64,000 bases of DNA from Phaeobacter sp. (GCF_022825805.1 NZ_JAJDWC010000020.1:33305-97304); one strand, 5' to 3'; positions 1-9,073 are shown, counted from the first letter of the stretch. Program-made: numbers and translations. The notes: a model not told the origin generated them from the letters alone.

Positions 1-120
1 GGTGCGGGTGGCAAGGTTGTGCGGTTTGATGACCACAGCCCGCTGATCTATGGCAAAGAGGGATACGCCAACCCGTTCTTCATCGCGCTGGCCCCAGGTG
101 TTGAGTTGAAGCAGCCCTGA
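1..120 (+). CDS. cysQ: 3'(2'),5'-bisphosphate nucleotidase (CysQ-like), C-terminal end only
   Basis: Only the last 39 codons are in the window, in frame from base 1 and ending at TGA 118-120. The translated tail (charged FDD, then SPLIYGK, then a YANPFFIALAPG segment) resembles the C-terminus of CysQ proteins of the inositol-monophosphatase superfamily, which remove the 3'-phosphate from PAP(S) during sulfate assimilation. The catalytic metal-binding motifs lie upstream of the window and cannot be checked. The stop overlaps the kdsB start (TGATG), so the two genes are probably cotranscribed and translationally coupled. Another IMPase-family member is possible. Confidence 0.6.
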   Translation, partial: GAGGKVVRFDDHSPLIYGKEGYANPFFIALAPGVELKQP

Positions 121-920
121 TGTCTGTTCTCATTGTCATTCCCGCCCGCTACGCCTCCTCCCGCTATCCTGGTAAACCGCTTGCCGTGTTGACCGGTGCC
201 AGTGGGGAAAGCCGCACTTTGGTCGAACGGTCCTGGCGTGCGGCCCAGGCAGTGCAGGGCGTGGATCGTGTCGTGGTCGCCACGGATGATCCGCGCATCC
301 AGAAAGAGGCCGAAGGGTTCGGCGCTGAGGTTGTGATGACAGCCGAGAGCTGCGCCAACGGAACCGAACGCTGCGCCGACGCGCTGGCGCGGCTGGGTGG
401 CGGCTATGACATCGTTGTTAACCTGCAAGGCGACGCGCCACTGACGCCGCATTGGTTCGTCGAAGATCTTGTTGAGGGGCTGCGCCAGGCCCCTGACAAA
501 GGATTGGCCACGCCTGTGCTGCGCTGCGAGGGGGCGATGTTGAACAGTCTCCTGGCCGATCGCAAGGCTGGCCGCGTCGGTGGGACGACCGCTGTGTTCG
601 GGCAGGACAACAACGCGCTCTATTTCTCGAAAGAGGTGATTCCCTTCACCTCCCACAGTTACGGCGATGCGGATCCGACGCCTGTTTTCCATCATGTGGG
701 TGTTTACGCCTATCGGCCCGACGCTCTGGAAGCCTACCCGGATTGGTCGGTTGGCCCTCTGGAAACTCTCGAAGGTCTTGAACAACTGCGCTTTCTCGAA
801 AACGGCCGCAAGATTCTCTGTGTCGAAGTCGAATCGCGAGGACGGGAATTTTGGGAGCTCAACAACCCCGAGGATGTCCCTGTGATTGAGGCAATGATGC
901 GGAAAATGGGCCACAATTAA
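120..920 (+). CDS. kdsB: 3-deoxy-manno-octulosonate cytidylyltransferase
   Basis: Activates KDO with CTP to give CMP-KDO, the donor for the inner core of lipopolysaccharide; cytoplasmic. The N-terminus holds the family signature IPARYASSRYPGKPL (residues 7-21), the nucleotide-binding loop. Further family segments follow: VVATDD near residue 58, NGTERCADA near residue 80 and the NLQGDAP substrate motif near residue 100. At 266 residues it is slightly longer than the usual 245-250. The ATG overlaps the stop of the upstream cysQ-like gene. A long open frame on the opposite strand is treated as a shadow because all conserved motifs are on this strand. Confidence 0.96.
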   Translation: MSVLIVIPARYASSRYPGKPLAVLTGASGESRTLVERSWRAAQAVQGVDRVVVATDDPRIQKEAEGFGAEVVMTAESCANGTERCADALARLGGGYDIVVNLQGDAPLTPHWFVEDLVEGLRQAPDKGLATPVLRCEGAMLNSLLADRKAGRVGGTTAVFGQDNNALYFSKEVIPFTSHSYGDADPTPVFHHVGVYAYRPDALEAYPDWSVGPLETLEGLEQLRFLENGRKILCVEVESRGREFWELNNPEDVPVIEAMMRKMGHN

Positions 921-1102
921 GCCTGAAAGACACGGCATCATAAAACAGCGGATGGGGTTGCCCAACATATACGGCTTTGCTGTTTCTTCTATCAGAGTTA
1001 GCCGTTACTCTTGACCAGAAGATAGCCAAGCAGCGAGCCGCCAGCCCCCTCATAATTCACGCCGTAGCTGCACGGTGAGACAAGCAGACAAGAGAGTGGA
1101 AC

Positions 1103-1996
1103 ATGCGTAGAAAAGTTACAAAGGCGATCTTTCCAGTTGCAGGCCTCGGGATACGGTTTCTGCCTGCGACGAAATCCGTTCCCAAAGAGATCATGACATT
1201 GGTTGACCGTCCTTTGGTCCAATACGCCATCGATGAGGCGCGGGAAGCCGGGATCAAGGAATTCATTTTTGTCACGTCGCGTGGGAAGGGCGCATTGGAA
1301 GACTATTTCGACCACTCTCCGATTTTGGAACAAGAGCTGCGTCGCAAGGGTAAAGACGACCTGCTTGATATCCTCAAGGGCACCAATATGGATTCGGGCG
1401 CGATTGCCTATATCCGTCAGCACCAAGCCTTGGGTTTGGGTCACGCTGTCTGGTGCGCGCGACGCCTGATTGCGAATGAGCCGTTTGCGGTGATCCTGCC
1501 GGATGATGTGATTGCCGCCGAAACGCCCTGTCTGCAGCAGATGGTGGAAGCCTACGAAGAGACCGGCGGCAATATGGTTGCTGCGATGGAAGTTCCACCA
1601 GAGAAGACGTCTTCTTATGGTGTGCTCGATGTCAAAGAGGATATGGGTTCGGTTGTGTCGGTCAATGGCATGGTCGAAAAGCCAAAAGCGGATGAAGCGC
1701 CATCCAATCTTGCGGTGATCGGTCGCTATATTCTGGCACCGTCAGTTTTGCGGAACCTCAATAAGAAAAAGCAGGGTGCTGGCGGGGAAATCCAGCTGAC
1801 TGACGCAATTGCAGAAGACATCGCTGCAGATGTTCCTGTGTATGGCTACCGGTTCCGTGGTCAGCGGTTTGACTGTGGTTCCAAGGCGGGTTTCTTGCAG
1901 GCAACAGTTGCCTTTGCGCTTGCCCGCGATGAGCTTCGTGATGATCTGATGAGCTACATCACAGAAATTGTGCAGGTGTCCAAAGCCGCGCAATAG
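1103..1996 (+). CDS. galU: UTP-glucose-1-phosphate uridylyltransferase
   Basis: Makes UDP-glucose from UTP and glucose-1-phosphate for polysaccharide and lipid glycosylation; cytoplasmic. Typical GalU length (297 residues). The N-terminal nucleotide-binding segment FPVAGLG-IRFLPATKS (residues 10-25) is clear, as are KEIMTLVDRPLVQYA, the LGLGHAVWCAR stretch near residue 115 and a LPDD motif. One oddity: the usual Thr of the GxGTR signature is Ile here (codon ATA, residue 18), a one-base change from ACA. Followed by galE after 89 bases, so the pair probably supplies UDP-glucose and UDP-galactose together. Confidence 0.95.
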   Translation: MRRKVTKAIFPVAGLGIRFLPATKSVPKEIMTLVDRPLVQYAIDEAREAGIKEFIFVTSRGKGALEDYFDHSPILEQELRRKGKDDLLDILKGTNMDSGAIAYIRQHQALGLGHAVWCARRLIANEPFAVILPDDVIAAETPCLQQMVEAYEETGGNMVAAMEVPPEKTSSYGVLDVKEDMGSVVSVNGMVEKPKADEAPSNLAVIGRYILAPSVLRNLNKKKQGAGGEIQLTDAIAEDIAADVPVYGYRFRGQRFDCGSKAGFLQATVAFALARDELRDDLMSYITEIVQVSKAAQ

Positions 1997-2085
1997 GCCT
2001 GTTTCACTTTTGGACAGCGATTGTTTATTGTCGCTGCCAAATGGCCGGACAACGTGGTTCGGTCCCGGAGCAGGAAGAGACAGCT

Positions 2086-3069
2086 TTGACATATATTTTG
2101 GTAACGGGTGGTGCGGGCTACATCGGATCGCATGCCTGTAAGGCGCTTAAGGCTGCAGGCTACACGCCTGTGACCTATGACAATCTGTCAACTGGTTGGC
2201 AGGACGCGGTAAAGTTCGGCCCGTTTGAACAGGGCGACCTGCGAGACAGAGAGCGTCTGGATGCGGTCTTTGCGCAATACCAACCTGCAGCTGTCATGCA
2301 TTTTGCTGCCCTCAGCCAGGTCGGCGAAGCGATGAGCGAGCCAGGCCGCTACTGGGCGAACAATGTTGGCGGGTCTCTCACGCTGATCGAAGCAGCGGTT
2401 GCCGCTGGATGCCTCGATTTCGTGTTTTCCTCGACCTGCGCGACCTATGGTGAGCATGACAACGTTGTGCTCGATGAAAACACGCCGCAACATCCATTGA
2501 ATGCCTATGGTGCCTCCAAGCGTGCGGTTGAGGATATCCTGCGGGATTTCGGCGCGTCGCATGGTCTGCGGTCCGTGATTTTCCGCTACTTCAACGTTGC
2601 AGGCGCAGATCCCGAGGCGGCAGTTGGTGAATTTCATCACCCCGAAACCCATCTTGTGCCCTTGGTGTTGGATGCCATTGACGGGAAACGGGATGCGTTG
2701 ACGATCTTTGGCACGGACTATGATACCGCGGATGGTACCTGCGTTAGAGACTACGTACATGTTTGCGATTTGGTCGATGCCCATGTGTTGGGTTTGCGCT
2801 GGCTGACAGATGGCAAAGGCAGTGAGGTGTTCAACCTCGGAACCGGGACTGGATTTTCGGTGCGCGAAGTCATGGACAAGGCCGGAGAGGTCACCGGCCG
2901 GGCGGTTCCGCATGTCACCGGGCCGCGCCGCGCGGGGGATTGTACCAAATTGGTGTCGGGATCTGTGCGGGCAGCCACGGTACTGGGCTGGGAGGCCACT
3001 CGCTCCAATCTTGAAACTATGATCGCGGATGCGTGGCGCTGGCACAAGGTCGGCGCATACGAGCGGTAG
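2086..3069 (+). CDS. galE: UDP-glucose 4-epimerase
   Basis: Interconverts UDP-glucose and UDP-galactose; an extended short-chain dehydrogenase with bound NAD. The start is taken as TTG 2086 because it puts the Rossmann motif TGGAGYIGSH at residues 6-15 and has an AGGAAG ribosome site 8 bases upstream; an ATG at 2041 in frame would add 15 residues with no family match. The catalytic pair is YGASK at residues 141-145, with the preceding STCATYGE segment typical of GalE. The product is 327 residues, the family size. It follows galU and its end overlaps or abuts the next gene, a glycosyltransferase. Confidence 0.93.
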   Translation: MTYILVTGGAGYIGSHACKALKAAGYTPVTYDNLSTGWQDAVKFGPFEQGDLRDRERLDAVFAQYQPAAVMHFAALSQVGEAMSEPGRYWANNVGGSLTLIEAAVAAGCLDFVFSSTCATYGEHDNVVLDENTPQHPLNAYGASKRAVEDILRDFGASHGLRSVIFRYFNVAGADPEAAVGEFHHPETHLVPLVLDAIDGKRDALTIFGTDYDTADGTCVRDYVHVCDLVDAHVLGLRWLTDGKGSEVFNLGTGTGFSVREVMDKAGEVTGRAVPHVTGPRRAGDCTKLVSGSVRAATVLGWEATRSNLETMIADAWRWHKVGAYER

Positions 3070-3070
3070 T

Positions 3071-4153
3071 GTGGTCGTAAATCCCGCCACGTGGTCCAAG
3101 GTGGCAGAGCTGCCGCCAATATCCTTGGCGGCGGCTTATCGATTGCGTTGGAAGCGGCGACAGCTGCTGTGGCGGGCGTTTCGGGCCCGCAGGCAGCTGC
3201 GGCTGATTGCGGATCGCACCAGCAGCGCTGGGCCAGATCCTATTCTCGCCTTCACTGTTCTGCGCAACGAAATCGCGAGACTTCGGTTTTTTCTCTCGTT
3301 CTATCGCGCGCTGGGCGTTGGCCATTTTCTGATGGTCGACAACGGGAGCGACGACGGGACCCTGGCGTATCTGGCTGATCAGCCAGATGTTTCGCTTTGG
3401 TCCTGCACTGCCAGTTATCGAGCGGCGCGCTTTGGGCTCGATTGGCTGACATGGCTGCAAATTCGCTACGGTCACAATCGCTGGTGTCTCACCGTTGATG
3501 CTGATGAATTGCTGGTCTTTGGAGGGGATCAGTCCCATGGGCTGCGCGGTTTGACGGATCATTTGCAGCGTCGTGGTGTTTCCGGGTTTGGGGCGTTGAT
3601 GCTGGATCTGTTTCCGAAAGGGCGCTTGTCGGACACCAACGGTGACGCAGATATGGACCCACGAAAGCTGTTGCCGTGGTTTGACCCAGGACCGTTTCGC
3701 GCGGTACGCCAACGGCCACGTGGTAACCTTTGGGTACAGGGCGGTTTGCGCGAGCGGGTCTTCTTTGCTGATCAACCGCATCGTTCCCCGACGCTGAACA
3801 AACTCCCGCTGGTGCGCTGGAACCGGCGCTTTGCCTATACCAATTCGACCCATGCGGCTCTGCCACGGCGATTGAATGCCTTGTACGATGGTCCTGGAGG
3901 CAGCTTGCCGTCTGGTGCCTTGCTGCACAGTAAATTTCTACCTCAGGTGGTTGCAGCGTCGCGCGTGGAAAAACAGCGGCGCCAGCATTTTCACGACCCG
4001 GATCAATTTGCCGACTACTATGATCACATCAGTGTGGATCCGGATCTTTGGCATGCGGGTGCAGTGCAGTACACCGGGCCAGAGCAGCTCGAACAGCTGG
4101 GCCTGATTTGTCCGATTGATTGGGACCAACCCCAAGGGACACAGCCGGCCTGA
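3071..4153 (+). CDS. glycosyltransferase family 2-type protein
   Basis: A 360-residue protein with the core of the Glyco_tranf_2_4 type family: an ILAFTVLRNEIARL opening, a MVDNGSDDGT nucleotide-sugar loop, and a VDADELL segment (DxD-like metal site). The N-terminal 45 residues are basic and hydrophobic but contain no clear signal. The start is uncertain: GTG 3071 lies two bases after the galE stop, while an in-frame ATG at 3029 lies inside galE. Acceptor and donor cannot be told from sequence. Position after galU-galE suggests UDP-hexose use for a surface glycan, which is inference. Confidence 0.78.
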   Translation: MVVNPATWSKVAELPPISLAAAYRLRWKRRQLLWRAFRARRQLRLIADRTSSAGPDPILAFTVLRNEIARLRFFLSFYRALGVGHFLMVDNGSDDGTLAYLADQPDVSLWSCTASYRAARFGLDWLTWLQIRYGHNRWCLTVDADELLVFGGDQSHGLRGLTDHLQRRGVSGFGALMLDLFPKGRLSDTNGDADMDPRKLLPWFDPGPFRAVRQRPRGNLWVQGGLRERVFFADQPHRSPTLNKLPLVRWNRRFAYTNSTHAALPRRLNALYDGPGGSLPSGALLHSKFLPQVVAASRVEKQRRQHFHDPDQFADYYDHISVDPDLWHAGAVQYTGPEQLEQLGLICPIDWDQPQGTQPA

Positions 4154-4214
4154 GACATCGGCTTGCAGCGCCGATGACGGCTGTCACCGGTGGTTTCCCG
4201 TGGCTTTTCGTCGC

Positions 4215-5030
4215 CTACAGGCGTTCGGCGTTTTGTTCGTCCTGACGCTGGCGCACCATTTGCCGTTTGGTGATCAAAGAGGCGGTGATAACGCCAATCG
4301 TGACAATCGCGATCATGATGGTGGACAGCGCATTGATCTGCGGATCCACCCCAAGTCGCACAGCCGAGAATATCTTGATCGGCAGCGTGGTTGCTGATGG
4401 TCCAGCAGTGAAGGACGCGAGCACCAGGTCATCCAGCGATAGGGTAAACGCCAAGAGCCAACCGGAAATGACCGCTGGCGCAATGATGGGCAGCGTCACC
4501 AACCGAAAGGCATCTGTCTGTGAACACCCTAGATCAAGCGCTGCTTCTTCCAGAGAGCGGTCAAAGGTGACCAGCCGGGAAGATACGACAACCGACACGT
4601 AGCACATGGCAAAGGTTGTGTGGGCCAGCACGATGGTCAACACACCGCGATCCAGCCCGATGCCGATGAACAACAGCAAAAGGGATAGGCCAGTGATTAC
4701 CTCTGGCATCACGAGCGGTGCATAGATCATCCCAGAAAACAGCGTGCGCCCCAGGAAACGTCCCCCCCGTACCATGACATAGGCGGCCATGGTGCCGATC
4801 ACCGTCGCGATTGTGGAGGAGATCGCAGCAACCTTCAAAGTAACCCAGGCCGCTTTCAGGAAGGCTTCGTTATGGATCAGCTCTCCGTACCATTTGGTCG
4901 AAAACCCACCCCAAACGGTCACCAGTTTGCTTTCGTTGAAGCTGTAGATGACCAGGATGATCATCGGTATGTACAAGAAGGCAAAACCAAGCGTCAGGGA
5001 AACTGTGTTGAACCAGCTCAGTCTGGTCAT
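4215..5030 (-). CDS. potI: polyamine-type ABC transporter permease (PotI-like)
   Basis: Inner-membrane subunit of a putrescine/spermidine ABC importer. It is 271 residues with about six hydrophobic segments. The family EAA loop that docks on the ATPase is EEAALDLGCSQTDAFRLVTLP (about residues 162-182). The ending is charged and cytoplasmic. The start codon overlaps the stop of potH by four bases (ATGA), which implies translational coupling. It is the last gene of the leftward operon potF-potG-potH-potI. Substrate is assigned by resemblance to PotI and by the aminotransferase next door; another polyamine or opine is possible. Confidence 0.88.
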   Translation of the reverse strand: MTRLSWFNTVSLTLGFAFLYIPMIILVIYSFNESKLVTVWGGFSTKWYGELIHNEAFLKAAWVTLKVAAISSTIATVIGTMAAYVMVRGGRFLGRTLFSGMIYAPLVMPEVITGLSLLLLFIGIGLDRGVLTIVLAHTTFAMCYVSVVVSSRLVTFDRSLEEAALDLGCSQTDAFRLVTLPIIAPAVISGWLLAFTLSLDDLVLASFTAGPSATTLPIKIFSAVRLGVDPQINALSTIMIAIVTIGVITASLITKRQMVRQRQDEQNAERL

Positions 5031-5908
5031 TGCTCTGCCTCCTGCTGTTTCTGCTGATTGCGCTGGAACAGCACAATGGGAACGATCAGGATCAGCAGCA
5101 AAACCACGGCAACTGCTGATGCCACCGGCCAGTCACGATTGGAGAAGAACTCCTCCCACAGGACTTTGCCGATCATCAGCGTATCAGATCCGCCCAATAG
5201 CGATGGGATCACAAATTCACCAAGGGTTGGGATAAAGACCAGGAAGCACCCTGCGATGATCCCGGCGCGAGACAATGGAATTGTTACCAGCCAAAATGCC
5301 TGTAGCCGTGAACAGCCGAGATCTTCCGCAGCCTCGATCAGGGCGCCATCCAACCGTTCGAGCGCCGCATAAATTGGCAGGATCATGAATGGCAGATAGG
5401 TGTAAACGATGCCGATATAGACCGCTGTATTGGTGTTCAGGATAACGAACGGGCTGTCGATCAGACCCAATGTCATCAGGAATTGGTTCAACAATCCTTC
5501 GTTGGAGAGGATGCCCATCCACGCGTACACCCGGATCAGAAAAGATGTCCAGAATGGCAAGATAACGAGCATGATCAGGGTTGGACGCCACTCTTCCGGA
5601 GCGCGCGCCAGGCCGTAGGCCATCGGATAACCCAGCAAAAGCGTAAATGCTGTGGATACTGCAGCAATCTTGAGCGAGCTCAGATAGGCCTTCCAGTACA
5701 GATCATCTTCGGTCAACCAAACGAAGTTTTCAAAATCCAGCTGTGCCAGAAAGGCCCAGATCCCGCTGGCCCAGTCGAATTGGGGTATATACGGCGGGCG
5801 CGCAATTGCGGCATCTGACAGTGCGATTTTCAGGACGATGGCAAATGGCACCAGGAACAGTGCAAGCAGCCACAGATAGGGGATAGCGATCAGGACAACG
5901 CGGCGCAT
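5027..5908 (-). CDS. potH: polyamine-type ABC transporter permease (PotH-like)
   Basis: Partner permease of PotI, 293 residues. TM1 begins near residue 8 (IPYLWLLALFLVPFAIVL) and a periplasmic loop of about 45 residues follows, as is normal for PotB/PotH. The cytoplasmic EAA loop is EAAEDLGCSRLQAFWLVTIP. The C-terminus is Gln/Glu-rich. The ATG overlaps the last base of potG and its stop overlaps potI, so the three transporter genes behave as one translated unit. The normal-size TM1-TM2 loop contrasts with the enlarged loop of the other PotB-like permease in this window (13297-14568). Confidence 0.89.
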   Translation of the reverse strand: MRRVVLIAIPYLWLLALFLVPFAIVLKIALSDAAIARPPYIPQFDWASGIWAFLAQLDFENFVWLTEDDLYWKAYLSSLKIAAVSTAFTLLLGYPMAYGLARAPEEWRPTLIMLVILPFWTSFLIRVYAWMGILSNEGLLNQFLMTLGLIDSPFVILNTNTAVYIGIVYTYLPFMILPIYAALERLDGALIEAAEDLGCSRLQAFWLVTIPLSRAGIIAGCFLVFIPTLGEFVIPSLLGGSDTLMIGKVLWEEFFSNRDWPVASAVAVVLLLILIVPIVLFQRNQQKQQEAEQ

Positions 5909-7035
5909 CAGTCAGCCAGCAGAACGCCAGCCGTTGCTGTCCAGGACAGCCAGACCGGGTCTTCCCAAGTGAATGCGCGACGGGCGATGCGGCGGGTGTT
6001 GGCTGTCTGGGCCTTGATGACGGCGCCGGAGGGCAGCTCCACGTGATATGTCGATATGTTGCCAAGATAAGCGATGTCCAAGACCCGCCCCGGCACGGCG
6101 TTGTCTGCGCCAGTGGGCTCTTCGGCTGAGATGGTTACTTTTTCCGGGCGAATGGCCAGATGGCAGGATTGTCCTTCTGAAAAAGACTGAGTGCTGGACA
6201 CATTCAGCGGTGCCAACCCATCTTTCCAGGCCAGAGAGTATTGATCCTGACCCGACGGGGAAGCCGTGCCGTCAATGATGTTCACATCACCAATAAAGTC
6301 GGCCACATAAAGAGAGTTTGGATTTTCATAGATCCGGTCCGGTGTCGCAACCTGAACCAGTTTGCCATTGTCCATGACCGCCACGCGGGATGCCACTGTC
6401 ATCGCCTCTTCCTGATCGTGGGTCACAATCACAAAAGTGGTGCCGGTTTTTTCCTGAATGTCCATCAGCTCGAATTGCGTGTCTTGGCGCAGTTTCTTGT
6501 CCAGCGCTCCGAGAGGTTCATCCAGCAGCAAAAGTTTTGGTGCCTTGGCAAGCGATCGGGCCAGTGCGACGCGCTGTCGTTGCCCGCCGGAGATTTGATG
6601 CGGCTTGCGTCGTGCAAATTTCTCCAGTCGGGTTAGACGCAGCATTTCGTCCACCCGCTCCGCAATATCATGCTTCGGCCGATTTTCCCGCTTGAGACCA
6701 AAGGCAATGTTTTCCCAAACGCTTAGATGAGGAAAAAGCGCGTAGGATTGAAACATCATGTTCACCAGCCGTTTGTTGGGCGGGACTGGTGCGATGTCTT
6801 GGCTGGATAGGTAGATCTTTCCTTCGGTTGGGGTTTCAAACCCTGCCAGCATCCTCATCATTGTGGTCTTGCCACAGCCAGAGGGCCCAAGCAGCGCGAA
6901 AAACTCCCGTTCGTAGATGTCGAGAGATAGGTCATCAATTGCAGTGAAGACGCCAAACCGTTTGGTTACATTCTGGAATTGGATCAGCGGCTTTGCTTCT
7001 GGATCATTCCAGGGTTCAAAAACAGGCACGGTCAT
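5908..7035 (-). CDS. potG: polyamine-type ABC transporter ATPase (PotG-like)
   Basis: Energises the importer. Domains: ABC ATPase with Walker A GPSGCGKTT at residues 50-58, signature ISGGQRQRVALARS, Walker B LLLLDEPLGALD and the switch His in IVTHDQEEA; then a C-terminal TOBE regulatory domain (from about residue 290). The ATG at 7035 is preferred over an upstream GTG (7056) because a GGGGAG ribosome site sits about 6 bases before it. The 375-residue length is usual for PotG. It follows the binding-protein gene potF after a gap of about 120 bases that carries a strong hairpin. Confidence 0.91.
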   Translation of the reverse strand: MTVPVFEPWNDPEAKPLIQFQNVTKRFGVFTAIDDLSLDIYEREFFALLGPSGCGKTTMMRMLAGFETPTEGKIYLSSQDIAPVPPNKRLVNMMFQSYALFPHLSVWENIAFGLKRENRPKHDIAERVDEMLRLTRLEKFARRKPHQISGGQRQRVALARSLAKAPKLLLLDEPLGALDKKLRQDTQFELMDIQEKTGTTFVIVTHDQEEAMTVASRVAVMDNGKLVQVATPDRIYENPNSLYVADFIGDVNIIDGTASPSGQDQYSLAWKDGLAPLNVSSTQSFSEGQSCHLAIRPEKVTISAEEPTGADNAVPGRVLDIAYLGNISTYHVELPSGAVIKAQTANTRRIARRAFTWEDPVWLSWTATAGVLLAD

Positions 7036-7111
7036 GTTGGCCTCCCCGACAGTCACAGATTTTCATGCTGGAACAGACATGTCTGCTGCGGCACGCATGT
7101 TATTTGTTGGA

Positions 7112-7136
7112 AGAGCCGCTGAATAACAGCGGCTCT
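7112..7136 (-). other. intercistronic hairpin between potF and potG
   Basis: Perfect 10-bp inverted repeat (AGAGCCGCTG / CAGCGGCTCT) with a 5-base loop, lying just after the potF stop and before potG. No run of T follows on the transcribed strand, so it is more likely an mRNA-stabilising element or partial terminator that raises binding protein relative to membrane subunits than a full terminator. The second polyamine operon has a hairpin in the same relative place. Confidence 0.7.
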
Positions 7137-7155
7137 GGTCGATACGGGCAAACAG

Positions 7156-8241
7156 TTATGTGCCGGATTTGACTTTGGTCCACATGCGCGTTGCCTTGCG
7201 CTGAACTTTCGGCGGGTAACCTTCTTTGATGTAGAGGTTTTCTACAGTTTCAGCGCTGGGGTAGATCGCTGGATCGCCGATAACGTCTTCTTCAAGGAAC
7301 TCTTGCGACGCCTTGTTGCCGTTGGCGTAGTACACATAGTTTGAAGCCGCAGCCATGTTCTGGGCGTCCATGATGAAGTTCAAGAACTTATGAGCGCCTT
7401 CTGGGTTGGGCGCATCGACCGGGATCGCCATCTGGTCAAACCACATCAACGCCCCTTCTTTTGGCGCGTTGTATTCGATTTCGACACCGTTCTCAGCCTC
7501 TGCCGCGCGGTCGCGGGCCTGCAAAATGTCGCCAGACCAGCCAAACGCCACGCAGATATCGCCATTCGCCAGAGCATTGATATATTCGGAGCTGTGGAAT
7601 TTGGTGACGTAGGGGCGGATGCCCATCAAAACAGGTTCTGCTTTGGCGACAACATCAGCGTCCATGCTGTTTGGATCTTCATTGATGTACTTCAGGGCAG
7701 CCGGGATCATTTCATCCGGTGCGTCCAGGAAATGCACGCCACATGAGGCCAGTTTTTCCATATTTGCTGGATTAAACACCAGATCCAACGAGTCGATTGG
7801 CGCATCTTCGCCCAAGATCTCTTTGACCTTGGCGACGTTCACACCGATCCCGGTGGTGCCCCACATGTAGTTGACCGAATATTCGTTGCCGGGATCATAT
7901 AGCGCGGTGCGCTGTTCGATGGCGTCCCACATATTGCCAGAGTTGGTCAGCTTGCTCTGGTCCAGCTTCTGGAAGGCACCGGCCTGGATCTGCCGAGCCA
8001 TGAAAGATCCCGTTGGCACCACAACATCATAGCCCGAACCGCCGGCCAGCATCTTGGTTTCCAGCAACTCGTTGCTGTCGAACACATCGTAAATCAGGTC
8101 AATGCCGGTTTCAGCTTCGAATTTGGCCAAAAGCTCTTCATCGATGTAATCGGACCAGTTATAAACCCGAACTTCTTCGGCGACAGCGGCCGCACTGCTG
8201 AGCGCCACGATGGCGGTCAATGTCATCGTCTTGAGTGTCAT
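7156..8241 (-). CDS. potF: periplasmic putrescine/polyamine-binding protein (PotF-like)
   Basis: Captures the polyamine in the periplasm for PotGHI. The start at ATG 8241 is preferred to an upstream in-frame start because of an AGGGAGA ribosome site and because it opens directly on a signal peptide (MTLKTMTLTAIVALSSAAAVA, cleavage after residue 21). The mature N-terminus VRVYNWSDYID is characteristic of PotD/PotF proteins, as is GYDVVVPTGSF. The product is 361 residues, the family size. It is the first gene of the leftward operon. Exact substrate (putrescine or spermidine) cannot be decided by eye. Confidence 0.92.
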   Translation of the reverse strand: MTLKTMTLTAIVALSSAAAVAEEVRVYNWSDYIDEELLAKFEAETGIDLIYDVFDSNELLETKMLAGGSGYDVVVPTGSFMARQIQAGAFQKLDQSKLTNSGNMWDAIEQRTALYDPGNEYSVNYMWGTTGIGVNVAKVKEILGEDAPIDSLDLVFNPANMEKLASCGVHFLDAPDEMIPAALKYINEDPNSMDADVVAKAEPVLMGIRPYVTKFHSSEYINALANGDICVAFGWSGDILQARDRAAEAENGVEIEYNAPKEGALMWFDQMAIPVDAPNPEGAHKFLNFIMDAQNMAAASNYVYYANGNKASQEFLEEDVIGDPAIYPSAETVENLYIKEGYPPKVQRKATRMWTKVKSGT

Positions 8242-8259
8242 GAATGTCTCCCTGTGCGT

Positions 8260-8295
8260 GCCGGTTTCACCGACCGGCTGGTGAGATTTGATCAA
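8260..8295 (-). promoter_or_regulatory. potF leader: small hairpin and candidate operator TTGATCAA
   Basis: Just upstream of potF there is a 6-bp hairpin (GCCGGT/ACCGGC, 8260-8278) and a perfect 8-bp palindrome TTGATCAA (8288-8295) inside the nonamer ATTTGATCA (8286-8294). The same nonamer occurs at 9087-9095, in the promoter of the aminotransferase gene. The GntR gene lies between the two sites, so they are candidate operators for it. Binding is inferred, not shown. Confidence 0.4.
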
Positions 8296-8381
8296 TTTTT
8301 GCCTCTTTGGGCAACACTGTTTATGTTTTCACCTGGAAAAACTTGGTGCAAGCTGCCCAAAAATTAGGAGGAAACCCCAAG

Positions 8382-9059
8382 GTGAATTCAAGCCAGTCAG
8401 ATGCATCAAATGTGGCCACACCCGCTGCGAAACCACCGGCACATGAAACGGTCTATCAGACCATAAGGGGCCAGATTCTCTTCGGGGAGCTTGCCCCCGG
8501 GCAAGCGGTCACCATCCAGGGTCTAGTGGAGGCGCTGGGCGCAGGAATGACACCGGTCCGAGAGGCCATTCGTCGGTTGATTTCAGATGGTGCACTGATG
8601 TTTCAGGGCAACCGCCGCGTTTCAGTACCCGTCTTGGACAAGAACGATCTGGTGCAGCTGATTTACGCAAGAAAAACAATTGAATGCCAGCTGGCGCGTT
8701 TGGCTACTGAGCAAGTTCAACCGAGCGATATTTCGGCATTGGAGGCCATTGATACTGCCTTGGACCAGGCAATTTCCTCCGGGGATGTGGCTGGGTATTT
8801 GGTGCAGAACTATCAGTTTCACACACGGCTGTATGAGCTGGCGAATGCCCCAATCCTGAGCGATCTGGCCGATCGCTTGTGGCTACAGTTTGGTCCATCG
8901 CTTCGTGTCGTCTGTGGACGTCTCGGGACGCAGAGCTTTCCGGACCGCCACAAAGACATCCTGGAAGCGCTGCGCCGCAAGGATCCGGAACTGGCCGCTT
9001 TGGCGATGGAAAGGGACGTTGCACAAGGTATGGATCAGATCGCGCAGGGCTTGGAATAG
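8382..9059 (+). CDS. GntR-family (FadR/FCD-type) transcriptional regulator
   Basis: Probable local regulator of polyamine uptake and catabolism. The N-terminal winged helix-turn-helix spans about residues 22-82 (ETVYQTIRGQILFGELAPGQ, then TPVREAIRRLISDGAL, typical GntR). A helical FCD ligand domain follows to the end (HTRLYELANAPILSDL stretch). The start GTG 8382 has an AGGAGG site 10 bases upstream; an in-frame ATG at 8307 would add 25 residues without family resemblance. It is divergent from potF and upstream of the aminotransferase. The ligand could be putrescine or a breakdown product; that is inference from position. Confidence 0.85.
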   Translation: MNSSQSDASNVATPAAKPPAHETVYQTIRGQILFGELAPGQAVTIQGLVEALGAGMTPVREAIRRLISDGALMFQGNRRVSVPVLDKNDLVQLIYARKTIECQLARLATEQVQPSDISALEAIDTALDQAISSGDVAGYLVQNYQFHTRLYELANAPILSDLADRLWLQFGPSLRVVCGRLGTQSFPDRHKDILEALRRKDPELAALAMERDVAQGMDQIAQGLE

Positions 9060-9073
9060 ATCGACTGATTCGA

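Noticed and set aside
48..968. Long open frame antisense to kdsB
   Set aside because: The plus strand has the complete KdsB signature; the antisense frame has no family features.
2015..2036. Hairpin CAGCGA/TCGCTG between galU and galE as a terminator
   Set aside because: Only 6 perfect pairs (9 with a bulge) and no T-run; genes probably cotranscribed.
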